The notes under the pieces were generated by a model. That model was given only the letters and a program-made list of their open reading frames with translations, was not told the origin of the DNA and did no database searches. Below, in pieces: positions 44,799 to 53,387 of a DNA stretch of 64,000 nt. Source of the DNA: Microbacteriaceae bacterium (lineage in GTDB: Bacteria; Actinomycetota; Actinomycetes; Actinomycetales; Microbacteriaceae); NCBI GenBank assembly GCA_009780695.1, contig WQZN01000012.1:22664-86663 (forward strand). Reading direction: 5' to 3'. Each line of letters starts with the position of its first letter. The stretch's first letter is position 1. The position numbers were made by a program, and so were the translations under genes.

Positions 44799-44843
44799 TT
44801 GCCTCGGAGAGGCCATGTGGCTAGCGTTACCGTGAACGTTCAC
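44799..44843 (+). promoter_or_regulatory. Promoter and LacI operator of the fused oxidoreductase gene
   Basis: TTGCCT (44799-44804) and TAGCGT (44822-44827) are spaced by 17 bp. The dyad GTGAACGTTCAC (44832-44843) sits over the expected transcription start, a classic repressor site identical to the one before the importer operon. Confidence 0.75.
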
Positions 44844-44908
44844 GGCCGAGCGTGCACGCCGCGCGATGCGAGCGGATGCCCCGGCCGAGCTTGTCGAGGA
44901 GGACAGTC

Positions 44909-46963
44909 ATGACCGAGCAGTTGCAGCACGTGCGCTGGGGCATCGCGGGCCCGGGCGGCATCGCCCACCGCTTCGCCGACCAGCTCGTCCACTCGCGCAC
45001 GGGCGTGCTCGTCGCGGTCGCCTCGCGCAGCACCGAGCGCGCCGAGGCCTTCGCCGCCCAGCACGCGGCCGAGCCGGGCGCGATCCGGGTGCATGCGAGC
45101 TACGACGAGCTGTTCGCGGACCCCGAGGTGGACGCCGTCTACATCGCGACGGTGCACACCGAGCATGTGCGCCTCGCCATCCGCGCGCTCGACGCGGGCA
45201 AGCACGTCATCGTCGAGAAGCCGCTCTCGGTCGACCACGCGGGCGCGATGGCGGTCGTCGAGGCGGCGCGCCGCAACGGACGCTACCTCGCCGAGGCGTT
45301 CATGTACCGCTTCCACCCCCAGACGCGGAAGCTCGTCGAGCTCGTCGCGAGCGGGGCGATCGGTCAGGTGCAGCACATCGAGGCATCCTTCTCGTTCCGC
45401 GCCGACCTGCCCGCCGACCAGCGCCTCTACAACCCGGCGCTCGCGGGCGGCGGCATCCTCGACGTCGGCGGTTACCCCGTCTCGGCCGCGCGCATGATCG
45501 CGGGCGCCGCGACCGGCCGCCTCTTCGCCGACCCCGTCACCCTCATCGCGCGGGGGCACCTCGGCGCGACGGGCGTCGACGAGTGGGCGACCGCGTCGCT
45601 CGTGTTCGCCGCCCCGCACGGCACGGTCGACGACGCCGACGCGATCACCGCGCACGTCAGCAGTGGCGTGCGCCTCGCGGGCGAGAACCGCATCGTCGTC
45701 TTCGGTTCGACCGGCACCATCACGGTCGGCGAGCCGTGGCTGCACGGCGTCGAGACCGGCGACGCCGAGGCCGGCAGCACGATCGAGGTGCGGCGGGCGG
45801 ATGTCGACGCCGAGCACGCCGTCGAGCTCATCGACGTCGCGCCGTCGTACCAGTACGCCGTGCAGGCCGACGCCCTGGCCGAATACGCGGCCGCGGGCGA
45901 GAGCCCGCAGATGAGCTGGGGCGACACCCTCGGCAACGCCCGCACCCTCGACCGCTGGCGCGCCGCGATCGGCCTGCAGTACCCGTTCGAGGCGCCGACG
46001 GCCGACATCCCGCCGCTGTCGGGCAACGCGCCCGCCCGCCGCCCCGACGCGATCATGCCGATGGGCGCGATCCCCGGCATCGAGAAGCCGGTCTCGCGCC
46101 TCATCATGGGCGTCGACAACCAGACCACGCTCGGCCACGCCTCGGCGATGTTCGACGACTTCGTCGAGCGCGGCGGCAACGCCTTCGACACCGCCTACAT
46201 CTACGGCGGCGGCCTGATGGAGAGGCTGCTCGGCCAGTGGATCGCCAACCGCGGCATCCGCGACGACGTCGTCATCATCGGCAAGGGCGCGCACACCCCG
46301 CACTGCGACCCCGAGTCGATCGTGCGCCAGCTCGACGAGACGCTCGAGCGGCTGCAGACCGACCACGTCGACCTCTATCTGATGCACCGCGACAACGAGC
46401 AGATCCCCGTGGGCGAGTTCGTCGACGTGCTCGACGAGCAGGTGCGACGCGGGCGCGTGCGCGCCTTCGGCGGCTCGAACTGGTCGATCGCCCGCTACGA
46501 AGAGGCGCAGGCCTACGCCGACGCGAACGGCAAGCAGCGCTTCGCCGTGCTGAGCGACCACTTCGGCCTCGCGCACGCGCTCGATGTGCCGTGGGCGGGA
46601 TGCCGGCACGTCACCGACCCCGCCGACCGCGAGTGGCTCGAGCGCACCGGCACGACCCTGCTGCCGTGGTCGTCGCAGGCCCGCGGCTTCTTCGCCCGCG
46701 CCGACCGCGACGACACCTCGGACGAGGAACTCGTGCGCTGCTACTACAGCGACGACAACTTCGAGCGGCTCGCGCGTGCGCAGCAGCTCGCGGCCGAGCT
46801 CGGCGTCGCGCCGACCGCGGTCGCGCTGGCCTACGTGCTCGCGCAGCCGTTCCCGACCTTCCCGCTGTTCGGGCCGCGCACGATCGATGAGACCCGCACC
46901 TCGCTGGCCGGGCTCGCGATCACGCTCACGCCCGAGCAGGTGCGCTGGCTCGATCTGCGCTGA
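44909..46963 (+). CDS. Gfo/Idh/MocA dehydrogenase fused to aldo-keto reductase
   Basis: This 684-residue protein joins two enzymes. Residues 1-345 are a Gfo/Idh/MocA NAD(P) dehydrogenase: GIAGPGGIAHRFA near the start, EKP with its catalytic lysine near residue 97, then YRFHPQTRKL. Residues about 372-684 are an aldo-keto reductase with FDTAYIYGGG (Tyr), IIGKGAH (Lys) and LMHRDN (His) as tetrad members. The linker is short and Pro/Ala-rich, with no stop or frameshift. GGAGGA precedes the ATG. A LacI operator upstream ties it to the importer. It may oxidise one carbon and reduce another in the same sugar; this is inferred. Confidence 0.9.
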   Translation: MTEQLQHVRWGIAGPGGIAHRFADQLVHSRTGVLVAVASRSTERAEAFAAQHAAEPGAIRVHASYDELFADPEVDAVYIATVHTEHVRLAIRALDAGKHVIVEKPLSVDHAGAMAVVEAARRNGRYLAEAFMYRFHPQTRKLVELVASGAIGQVQHIEASFSFRADLPADQRLYNPALAGGGILDVGGYPVSAARMIAGAATGRLFADPVTLIARGHLGATGVDEWATASLVFAAPHGTVDDADAITAHVSSGVRLAGENRIVVFGSTGTITVGEPWLHGVETGDAEAGSTIEVRRADVDAEHAVELIDVAPSYQYAVQADALAEYAAAGESPQMSWGDTLGNARTLDRWRAAIGLQYPFEAPTADIPPLSGNAPARRPDAIMPMGAIPGIEKPVSRLIMGVDNQTTLGHASAMFDDFVERGGNAFDTAYIYGGGLMERLLGQWIANRGIRDDVVIIGKGAHTPHCDPESIVRQLDETLERLQTDHVDLYLMHRDNEQIPVGEFVDVLDEQVRRGRVRAFGGSNWSIARYEEAQAYADANGKQRFAVLSDHFGLAHALDVPWAGCRHVTDPADREWLERTGTTLLPWSSQARGFFARADRDDTSDEELVRCYYSDDNFERLARAQQLAAELGVAPTAVALAYVLAQPFPTFPLFGPRTIDETRTSLAGLAITLTPEQVRWLDLR

Positions 46964-47071
46964 GGCGTGCGGGCTGCGGTGAGGTCGGCGTGCGGAGTGG
47001 GGTGACCTCGGTGCGCAGGCGCCACGGATTCCCTCGGTGTTCGCTGCCACGTCTTGCCGCCGCCCACGGTA

Positions 47072-47139
47072 CGGATGTGTCCACCTGTCGCGGATGTGCC
47101 CGGACGTCCGGGCACATCCGCGACGTTCGGGCACATCCG
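47072..47139. repeat. Symmetric four-copy 19-bp-pitch palindromic array
   Basis: CGGATGTGyCC occurs on the plus strand at 47072-47082 and 47091-47101 and inverted at 47110-47120 and 47129-47139. All four starts are exactly 19 bp apart, and the block is symmetric about 47105.5. The core 47087-47124 is a perfect 38-bp palindrome. It lies between the convergent fused oxidoreductase and lhr genes; the rest of the 277-bp gap shows no gene. Confidence 0.85.
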
Positions 47140-47240
47140 CCCGACATCTGGGCCCTGGGCCCGACACGTGGGCACGCGAGTGGCGCTCAGCAGCCGCAGG
47201 CGAGTCGCAACCGCAGGCGAAGCCTGCTCACCCGCTGCGC

Positions 47241-50200
47241 TCAGTAGCGCAGTCGCAGCCCGCGCGGCGTCTCGCTGAAGCCGGCGGCCGCGAGCGCCTC
47301 GCCGAGCGGGGTGCCGAGCACGAAGCCGCCGTTCGCCGACTCGATCGCGAGTTTGTCGGCGCCCCCGCGGCGCACGACCTGCGCGAGGGATGCCGCGGCG
47401 ACCCCCAGCACGTCGGGGGCGTCGCTGAACGCGAGCACGGTCTTCCCGCCCCGCTCGACGTAGAGCACGAGGGCCCCGTCGACCAGGGTCACGAGCGCCC
47501 CGGCCTTGCGGCCCGCGCGGTGGCCCGAGGTCTCGCCCTTCGCGGTCACCGGCGGCTCGGGCCACGGCAGCGCGGCGCCGAACGGGTTGGCGGGGTCGGT
47601 GGCGGCGAGGGTCAGGGTCGCGAGCGGGGCGGGCGCCGTGGCATCCGCCACGAACCCGCGCAAGCGGTCGACCGTCGGGCTCGACGCGAACTGCGCCGCC
47701 CCGAGCGTCTCGATGAAGTAGCCGCGCCGTACGTGGCCGGTCTGCTCGAACTCGGCGAGCACACGGTAGGCGAGGGCGAAGCCGCCGGGCAGCCCCTCGT
47801 TCTGCACCGAGCCGCGGGTGACGACGCCGTAGCGGTCGAGCAGGTTCTCGGCCGCGGCGTGCGCGCGCAGGGTCGTGTCGGGGGTGCCGAGCGGCAGCAG
47901 CGACCAGCGGCCGGCGACGGTGGGCGGGCCGGTGCGGCTGAGCGTGCTGGGGCGTGACGGCAGCGCAGCGGATGCCAGCGCCATCCGCCCCCCGCGGAAC
48001 ATGCGCGACCGCGGCGCCCGTGCCGGCCGCCGGTGCGCGGCCTTCGACCCGGTGAGGGACCGCACGGGCGCGAGCGTGTCGTTCGTGACGAGCCCGGCCC
48101 AGACCAGGTCCCACAGGGCGGTCTCGAGCACGGCGTCGTCGGTGGAGCCGACCGCGTCGGACAGCTGCCGGAAGAAGAACCCGCCGCCCGCACCGAGGGT
48201 CGTGAGCACCTCGCGCTGCAGCTCGTCGGTCTCGAAGTCCATCGGCGGAGCGAGCGTGAGTGGTGCGTTCTCGGCGAGGTGCAGGCTCAGCCAGCCGTCG
48301 CGCCCCGGGATCGTGCCCGCCCCCGCCCAGATCACCTCGCCCGACGCGGTGAGCTCGTCGAGCATGACGGGCGCGTAGTCGGCGACGCGTGCGGGCAGGA
48401 TGAGCGATTCCCACGCGGATGCCGGTGCGCGCACGCCCGCGAGCTGCTCGATGACGGAGGCCACCCCGTCGACGCCCTTCAGCGTGCCGGTGCCGACGTG
48501 CTGCCAGTCGGGCAGGAAGCGCGCGAGCGCCGTCGGTTCGACGGGCTCGACCTCGTGCCGCAGCGCCGCGAGCGAGAGACGGCGCAGCCGGCGCAGCACG
48601 TCGGAGTCGCACCATTCAGCGCCGGTCGCGTGCGGCCGGAACTCGCCCTCGGTCACGCGCCGCTCGTGCGAGAGCCGGCGCAGCGTGTCGGTCACGACTG
48701 CGGCGCCGAGACCGAAGCGGGCCGCGACCTCGTCGGCGGTGAACGGGCCGTGGGTGCGCGCATAGCGCCCCACGAGGTCGCCGAGCGGGTCGGCGACCGG
48801 CTCGACGAAGGCGGCGGGAACGCCGATGGGCAGGGCGACCCCGATCGCGTCGCGCAGGCGCGGGGCATCCTCGATGGCGGCCGCCCGCGTCTCGCCCGCG
48901 AGCGTGACGCGCAGCGCGCGCTTGGCCTGCACGAGCTCGTCGACGACGGATGCCACCTCGTCGGCACCGCCCAGATAACGCGCCGCGATCTCGCCCGGCG
49001 TGAGCGGCCCCAGCACGCGCAGCAGGTCGGCCACGCCCTCGAGGCCGCGGGCGCGCCGCTCTTCCGGAAGCCGCTGCAGCTCGCCCTCGACGCGCTCGAT
49101 GACGGCGGGGTCGAGCAGCTCGCGCAGCTCGGAGCGCCCGAGCAGCTGGGCGAGCAGCTCGGTGTCGACGGTCAGCGCGGCGGCCCGGCGCTCGGCGAGG
49201 GGCGAGTCGCCCTCGTACATGAACTGGGCGATGTAGCCGAAGAGCAGCGACGAGGCATACGGCGAGGGCCGCTCGGTCGTCGTCTCGACGAGCCGGACCT
49301 TGCGCTGCTCGATGCGCCCCGCGAGGTCGCGCAGCGAGGGCAGGTCGTAGACGTCCTGCAGGCACTCGCGCATCGTCTCGAGGATGATCGGGAACTGCGG
49401 GTACTTGTGCGCCACCTCGAGCAGCTGCGCGCTGCGCATGCGCTGCTGCCACAGCGGGTTGCGGCGACCCGGGTCGTAGCGCGGGAACAGCAGTGCGCGC
49501 TGCGCGGCCTCGCGGAACCGCGCCGCGAACAGCGCCGAGCCGCCGACCTCTTCTGTCACGAGCTGTTCGAGCTCGTCGGGCGCGAACACGAACAGCTCGG
49601 CGCCCGGCGGCTCGGCGTCGGAGTCGGGCAGGCGCACGATGATGCCGTCGTCGGCCGCCATGACCGAGCCCTCGAGCCCGAAGCGGTCGCGCACGCGCCA
49701 CCCGACCGCGAGGGCCCACGGCGCGTGCACCGTCTGGCCGTAGGGGGAGTGCAGCACCACCCGCCAGTCGCCCAGCTCGTCGCGGAATCGTTCCACGACC
49801 AGGGTCTTGTCGGTGGGCAGATGCCCGGTGGCCGTCTTCTGGTCGTCGAGGTAGGTCAGCAGGTTGCGCGCGGCCCGGTCGTCGAGACCCGCGTCGTGGA
49901 GCCGCCGCGTGGCATCCTCGACGCCGGCCCCGCTCAGCTCGCGCGCGAACGCGCCGAGCGCCTCGCCGAGTTCCGCGGGCCGGCCGAGCGTGTCGCCGTG
50001 CCAGAACGGCACGCGCCCGGGCTCGCCGTAGGCGGGCGTCACCGTCACGCGGTCATGCGTGATCTCGGCGATCTTCCAACTCGTGGTGCCGAGCGCGAAG
50101 ACGTCGCCGACGCGCGACTCGTAGACCATCTCTTCATCCAGCTCGCCCACGCGCCGCGGCTGCTTGGCATCGTCGCCGGCGACCATGAACACCCCGAACA

Positions 50201-51863
50201 GGCCGCGGTCGGGGATCGTGCCGCCGCTCGTCACGGCGAGCCGGCTCGCCCCGGGGCGGGCCGTGAGGATGCCGCGCTCACGGTCCCACACGAGCCGCGG
50301 CCGCAGCTCGCCGAACTCCTCGCTGGGGTACCGCCCCGAGAGCAGATCGAGCACCGCGTCGTACGCCCCGCGCGGCAGCGTCGCGAAGGGGGCCGAGCGC
50401 CGCACGGTGTCGAACCACCCGTCGACCTCGACGGGCCCGACCGAGACCGCCGCGACGGTCTGCTGGGCGAGGATGTCGAGCGGGTTCTGCGGCACCGCGA
50501 TGCGCTCGATGAGCCCGGCGCGCATGCGCTCGGTCGCGAGCGCCGACTGCACGAGGTCGGCGCGGTGGTTGGGGAAGACGATGCCCTTCGAGACCTCGCC
50601 GACCTGGTGGCCCGCGCGGCCGATGCGCTGCAGCCCGCTCGCGATCGACGGCGGCGCCGCGACCTGCACGACGAGGTCGACCTCGCCCATGTCGATGCCG
50701 AGCTCGAGCGAGCTCGTCGCGACGACACAGCGCAGCCGGCCGGTCTTGAGGTCGTCCTCGATGGCGGCGCGCTGCTCTTTCGAGACCGAGCCGTGGTGCG
50801 CGCGGGCGAGCACCGGGGCGTCGATCGCGGCAGCATCCGGTGGTCGGGTGGCAGCCGAAGGCCGCGTATCGAGGCCTTTGGTCACCCCGGAGCCTCCGAC
50901 GAGCTGCGCCGGAAAACTTGCCACCTCGAAGCCCAGCCGCTCGGCGTACAGCTCGTTGAGCCGCGCCGTGATGCGCTCGGTCGTGCGCCGACCGTTCGCG
51001 AACACGATCGTCGAGCGGTGCGCGAGCACCTCGTCGAGCACGGCCTCGTCGACGTGGGTCCAGATCGTGCCGCCGACCTTGTCGCCCCCGGGCGCCGTCT
51101 GCAGCTCGCGCATGTCGTCGACGGGCACCACCACGCGCAGGTCGAAGCGCTTCTGCGACGCGGGCGCGACGATCGTCGTCGGCGCGTGGCCGGACAGGAA
51201 CCGCGCCACCTCCTCCGGCGGCCGCACCGTCGCCGACAGCCCGATGCGCTGCGCCGGCCTCGCGAGCAGCTCGTCGAGCCGTTCGAGCGAGAGCGCGAGG
51301 TGCGCCCCGCGCTTGGTCGCCGCGACCGCGTGCACCTCGTCGACGATGACCGTCTCGACCTCGCGCAGCGTCTCGCGCGCGCCGCTCGTGAGCATGAGGT
51401 AGAGCGACTCGGGCGTCGTGATCAGGATCTCGGGCGGATGCCGCAGCAACCGCTGCCGCTCCGAGGGCGGCGTGTCGCCGGAGCGCACCCCCACGCTCAC
51501 CTCGGGCGGCTCGAGCCCCATGCGCTTCGCCGTCTGCGCGATGCCGACGAGCGGGCTGCGGAGGTTGCGCTCGACATCCACCCCCAGCGCCTTGAGCGGA
51601 GAGATGTAGAGGACCCGGGTCTTCGCGGTGCCGGTCCGCACGGCATCAGCCAAACCCTCATCGCTCATCAGGCGGTCGATCGCCCACAGGAACGCCGCGA
51701 GGGTCTTGCCCGACCCGGTCGGGGCGATGACGAGCGTGTTCCGGCCGGACGAGATCGCTTCCCACGCGCCGAGCTGCGCCCCGGTCGGCGTGCTGAACGC
51801 CCCTGTGAACCACTCGCGGGTGGCGGGGGAGAACCGCTCGAGCTCGCCTGTCATGGCTGCCAT
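47241..51863 (-). CDS. lhr: ATP-dependent helicase, Lhr family
   Basis: This 1540-residue superfamily 2 helicase translocates on single-stranded DNA and is linked to DNA damage responses in mycobacteria. Motif I APTGSGKT lies at 47-54, followed by DEVH, the second RecA lobe with QRIGRAGHQVGE, the Lhr winged-helix and beta-barrel core, and a long Lhr-specific C-terminal region (about 850-1540) with several winged-helix segments. Length is normal for the actinobacterial form. An ATG at 51854 is an equally good start, and neither has a clear ribosome site. Confidence 0.94.
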   Translation of the reverse strand: MAAMTGELERFSPATREWFTGAFSTPTGAQLGAWEAISSGRNTLVIAPTGSGKTLAAFLWAIDRLMSDEGLADAVRTGTAKTRVLYISPLKALGVDVERNLRSPLVGIAQTAKRMGLEPPEVSVGVRSGDTPPSERQRLLRHPPEILITTPESLYLMLTSGARETLREVETVIVDEVHAVAATKRGAHLALSLERLDELLARPAQRIGLSATVRPPEEVARFLSGHAPTTIVAPASQKRFDLRVVVPVDDMRELQTAPGGDKVGGTIWTHVDEAVLDEVLAHRSTIVFANGRRTTERITARLNELYAERLGFEVASFPAQLVGGSGVTKGLDTRPSAATRPPDAAAIDAPVLARAHHGSVSKEQRAAIEDDLKTGRLRCVVATSSLELGIDMGEVDLVVQVAAPPSIASGLQRIGRAGHQVGEVSKGIVFPNHRADLVQSALATERMRAGLIERIAVPQNPLDILAQQTVAAVSVGPVEVDGWFDTVRRSAPFATLPRGAYDAVLDLLSGRYPSEEFGELRPRLVWDRERGILTARPGASRLAVTSGGTIPDRGLFGVFMVAGDDAKQPRRVGELDEEMVYESRVGDVFALGTTSWKIAEITHDRVTVTPAYGEPGRVPFWHGDTLGRPAELGEALGAFARELSGAGVEDATRRLHDAGLDDRAARNLLTYLDDQKTATGHLPTDKTLVVERFRDELGDWRVVLHSPYGQTVHAPWALAVGWRVRDRFGLEGSVMAADDGIIVRLPDSDAEPPGAELFVFAPDELEQLVTEEVGGSALFAARFREAAQRALLFPRYDPGRRNPLWQQRMRSAQLLEVAHKYPQFPIILETMRECLQDVYDLPSLRDLAGRIEQRKVRLVETTTERPSPYASSLLFGYIAQFMYEGDSPLAERRAAALTVDTELLAQLLGRSELRELLDPAVIERVEGELQRLPEERRARGLEGVADLLRVLGPLTPGEIAARYLGGADEVASVVDELVQAKRALRVTLAGETRAAAIEDAPRLRDAIGVALPIGVPAAFVEPVADPLGDLVGRYARTHGPFTADEVAARFGLGAAVVTDTLRRLSHERRVTEGEFRPHATGAEWCDSDVLRRLRRLSLAALRHEVEPVEPTALARFLPDWQHVGTGTLKGVDGVASVIEQLAGVRAPASAWESLILPARVADYAPVMLDELTASGEVIWAGAGTIPGRDGWLSLHLAENAPLTLAPPMDFETDELQREVLTTLGAGGGFFFRQLSDAVGSTDDAVLETALWDLVWAGLVTNDTLAPVRSLTGSKAAHRRPARAPRSRMFRGGRMALASAALPSRPSTLSRTGPPTVAGRWSLLPLGTPDTTLRAHAAAENLLDRYGVVTRGSVQNEGLPGGFALAYRVLAEFEQTGHVRRGYFIETLGAAQFASSPTVDRLRGFVADATAPAPLATLTLAATDPANPFGAALPWPEPPVTAKGETSGHRAGRKAGALVTLVDGALVLYVERGGKTVLAFSDAPDVLGVAAASLAQVVRRGGADKLAIESANGGFVLGTPLGEALAAAGFSETPRGLRLRY

Positions 51864-51906
51864 TCGACCACGAGCCGCCGACATCGGGCGAGCGCTCGCG
51901 GCACGA

Positions 51907-52008
51907 CTGCGCACAACTCCTGACGGATCGACCGGCCGGGTCCGGCGGCCCGCGGATCCGCGGGCATCGGCGTGGAACCACCGCACATCCATCAGGAGTT
52001 GTGCGCAG
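51907..52008. repeat. Long inverted repeat in a divergent promoter region
   Basis: Perfect 17-bp arms CTGCGCACAACTCCTGA and its complement lie at 51907-51923 and 51992-52008. Between them is a second palindrome CCCGCGGATCCGCGGG (51949-51964). It occupies most of the 185-bp gap between the divergent lhr and DUF4916 genes. Confidence 0.75.
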
Positions 52009-52048
52009 GTGCCGGGCGGGAACCCCCTCGGTCACCTATTGTTCCGAT

Positions 52049-52627
52049 ATGGCAGTGCGCACCCCGGACCCGGACCCCGACGGCCGCCCCGACGACGAGC
52101 CCGCCGAGTACGGCCCGGCCTGGCTGAGCGACATCGAGCTCGAGCAGATCCGGCACCGCATGCCGATCGTCTACGTCGAGGCCGTGCCGGTGCGGCTCGA
52201 CGGGCTCGGCCGCATCATCGACGTCGGCCTGCTGCTGCGCGCGACTCCGCTCGGCGAGATGCGCCGCACGATCGTCTCGGGCCGCGTGCTCTACGGCGAG
52301 ACCCTGCGCGAGGCGCTGTTCCGCCACCTCGAGAAGGATCTCGGGCCGATGGCGTTCCCGCAGCTGCCGGCATCCCCGGTGCCGTTCACGGTCGCCGAGT
52401 ACTTCCCGCTGCCGTCCGAGTCGCCGTACTTCGACGCGCGCCAGCACGCGATCTCGCTGGCCTACGTCGTTCCCGTGACGGGCACGACGGAGCCGCGACA
52501 GGATGCCCTCGAGCTCACGTGGCTGACCCCCGCCGAGGCCGCGTCCGAGGCGGTGTGCACCGAGCTCGAGGGCGGCCGCGGCGCGCTCGTGCGCGCGGCC
52601 CTGGCCTCGGTCGGCGCGCTGCCGTAG
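52049..52627 (+). CDS. NUDIX-like DUF4916 family protein
   Basis: This 192-residue actinobacterial protein has a NUDIX-related fold, with WLSDIELEQIRHRMPIVYVEAVPVR at the start, GRVLYGETLREALFRHLEKDLG in the place of the NUDIX helix, and AISLAYVVPV. The classic Nudix box (GX5EX7REUXEEXGU) is not intact, so hydrolase activity is doubtful. A TATTGT -10 box lies 6 nt before the ATG, suggesting a leaderless mRNA. Confidence 0.8.
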   Translation: MAVRTPDPDPDGRPDDEPAEYGPAWLSDIELEQIRHRMPIVYVEAVPVRLDGLGRIIDVGLLLRATPLGEMRRTIVSGRVLYGETLREALFRHLEKDLGPMAFPQLPASPVPFTVAEYFPLPSESPYFDARQHAISLAYVVPVTGTTEPRQDALELTWLTPAEAASEAVCTELEGGRGALVRAALASVGALP

Positions 52628-52644
52628 GCCCGGCTCCCGCTCCC

Positions 52645-52690
52645 GCCGGTCGAGCAGCAGCCGAGCGCAAGCGAGGCCGCGTACCGAGCC
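52645..52690. repeat. Possible dispersed intergenic repeat copy
   Basis: GCCGGTCGA (52645-52653), GAGCGCAAGCGA (52663-52674) and GTACCGAG (52681-52688) appear in the order seen in the repeat tail at 29329-29360. It looks like a degenerate copy of the same kind of element. Confidence 0.4.
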
Positions 52691-52705
52691 CCGGCCTCCA
52701 CCGCC

Positions 52706-53215
52706 CTACCGCCCCGCGCGCACCATCCGGATCTCGCGCGGCCTCTCGCCCTGCGTCGCCCCGTCGGGCACGAAGCCGTTGCGTCGGTAGAAGGCCTGCG
52801 CGCGCGGGTTCGGGTCGGCGACCCAGAGCACGGATGCCCGGTCCTCCAGCACCGCATCGATGAGTCGCTGACCGGCGCCCGAGCCCTGGTGCGCGGCGAG
52901 CAGGTACAGCGTGTAGAGCTGCCAGTCGCACGGAGCGTCGTCGCCCTGCGCGGGTCCGGCCCAGGCGAGCCCCACGACCCGGCCGTCCAGCTCGGCGACC
53001 GCGACGCTCGCGGCCCCGGCCGCACCGCTCAAGACCCGGGTCCACATCCGCTCGCGCCGATCCGCGAAGTCGGGGGCGTCGAGCACCGCGTCGGGGAACT
53101 GGCCGCGGTAGGTCTCGCGCCACGACTGCACGTGCACCCGCGCCAGGCCCGCGACATCCTCGGGGCTCGCCTTCCGCACGATGATCGCGCCCTGCCGGGC
53201 CGCCTGCTCGTTCAT
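52706..53215 (-). CDS. GNAT family N-acetyltransferase
   Basis: This 169-residue acetyltransferase has VHVQSWRETYRGQFPD at the N-terminus, then LYTLYLLAAHQGSGAGQRLIDAV as the acetyl-CoA motif A (about 99-121), and PNPRAQAFYRRNGFVPDG. The substrate is unknown; the N-terminal pattern resembles small-molecule acetyltransferases. It is 90 bp upstream of the DEAD-box gene's terminator on the same strand and converges with the DUF4916 gene. Confidence 0.87.
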   Translation of the reverse strand: MNEQAARQGAIIVRKASPEDVAGLARVHVQSWRETYRGQFPDAVLDAPDFADRRERMWTRVLSGAAGAASVAVAELDGRVVGLAWAGPAQGDDAPCDWQLYTLYLLAAHQGSGAGQRLIDAVLEDRASVLWVADPNPRAQAFYRRNGFVPDGATQGERPREIRMVRAGR

Positions 53216-53304
53216 CTCGGGCTCTCAGCGCTGACGGATCGGGTTCCACTCATGCCCCGACGCTAGCGGGCGGCCCCGAGGTGCGAACCGCCCATGACGC
53301 AGCG

Positions 53305-53338
53305 AAGGGAGGAACTTTCCGCAGAAAGTTCCTCCCTT
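53305..53338 (-). terminator. Terminator hairpin of the DEAD-box gene
   Basis: Perfect 15-bp arms AAGGGAGGAACTTTC and complement enclose the loop CGCA, 49 bp beyond the helicase stop codon. Confidence 0.8.
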
Positions 53339-53387
53339 GAGCGCGTTGTGGGCGCGAGCCGCGGCGCGTCTGGGCCGGGGCCCCGCG

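Noticed and set aside
40322..46963. Missing ATPase gene making the importer non-functional
   Set aside because: CUT1 sugar importers in Gram-positive bacteria often share an ATPase encoded elsewhere, so absence here is normal.
48033..51923. Very long plus-strand open frame opposite lhr
   Set aside because: The opposite strand codes a clear helicase; the antisense product is Arg/Glu/His/Ala-rich filler typical of GC-rich shadow frames.
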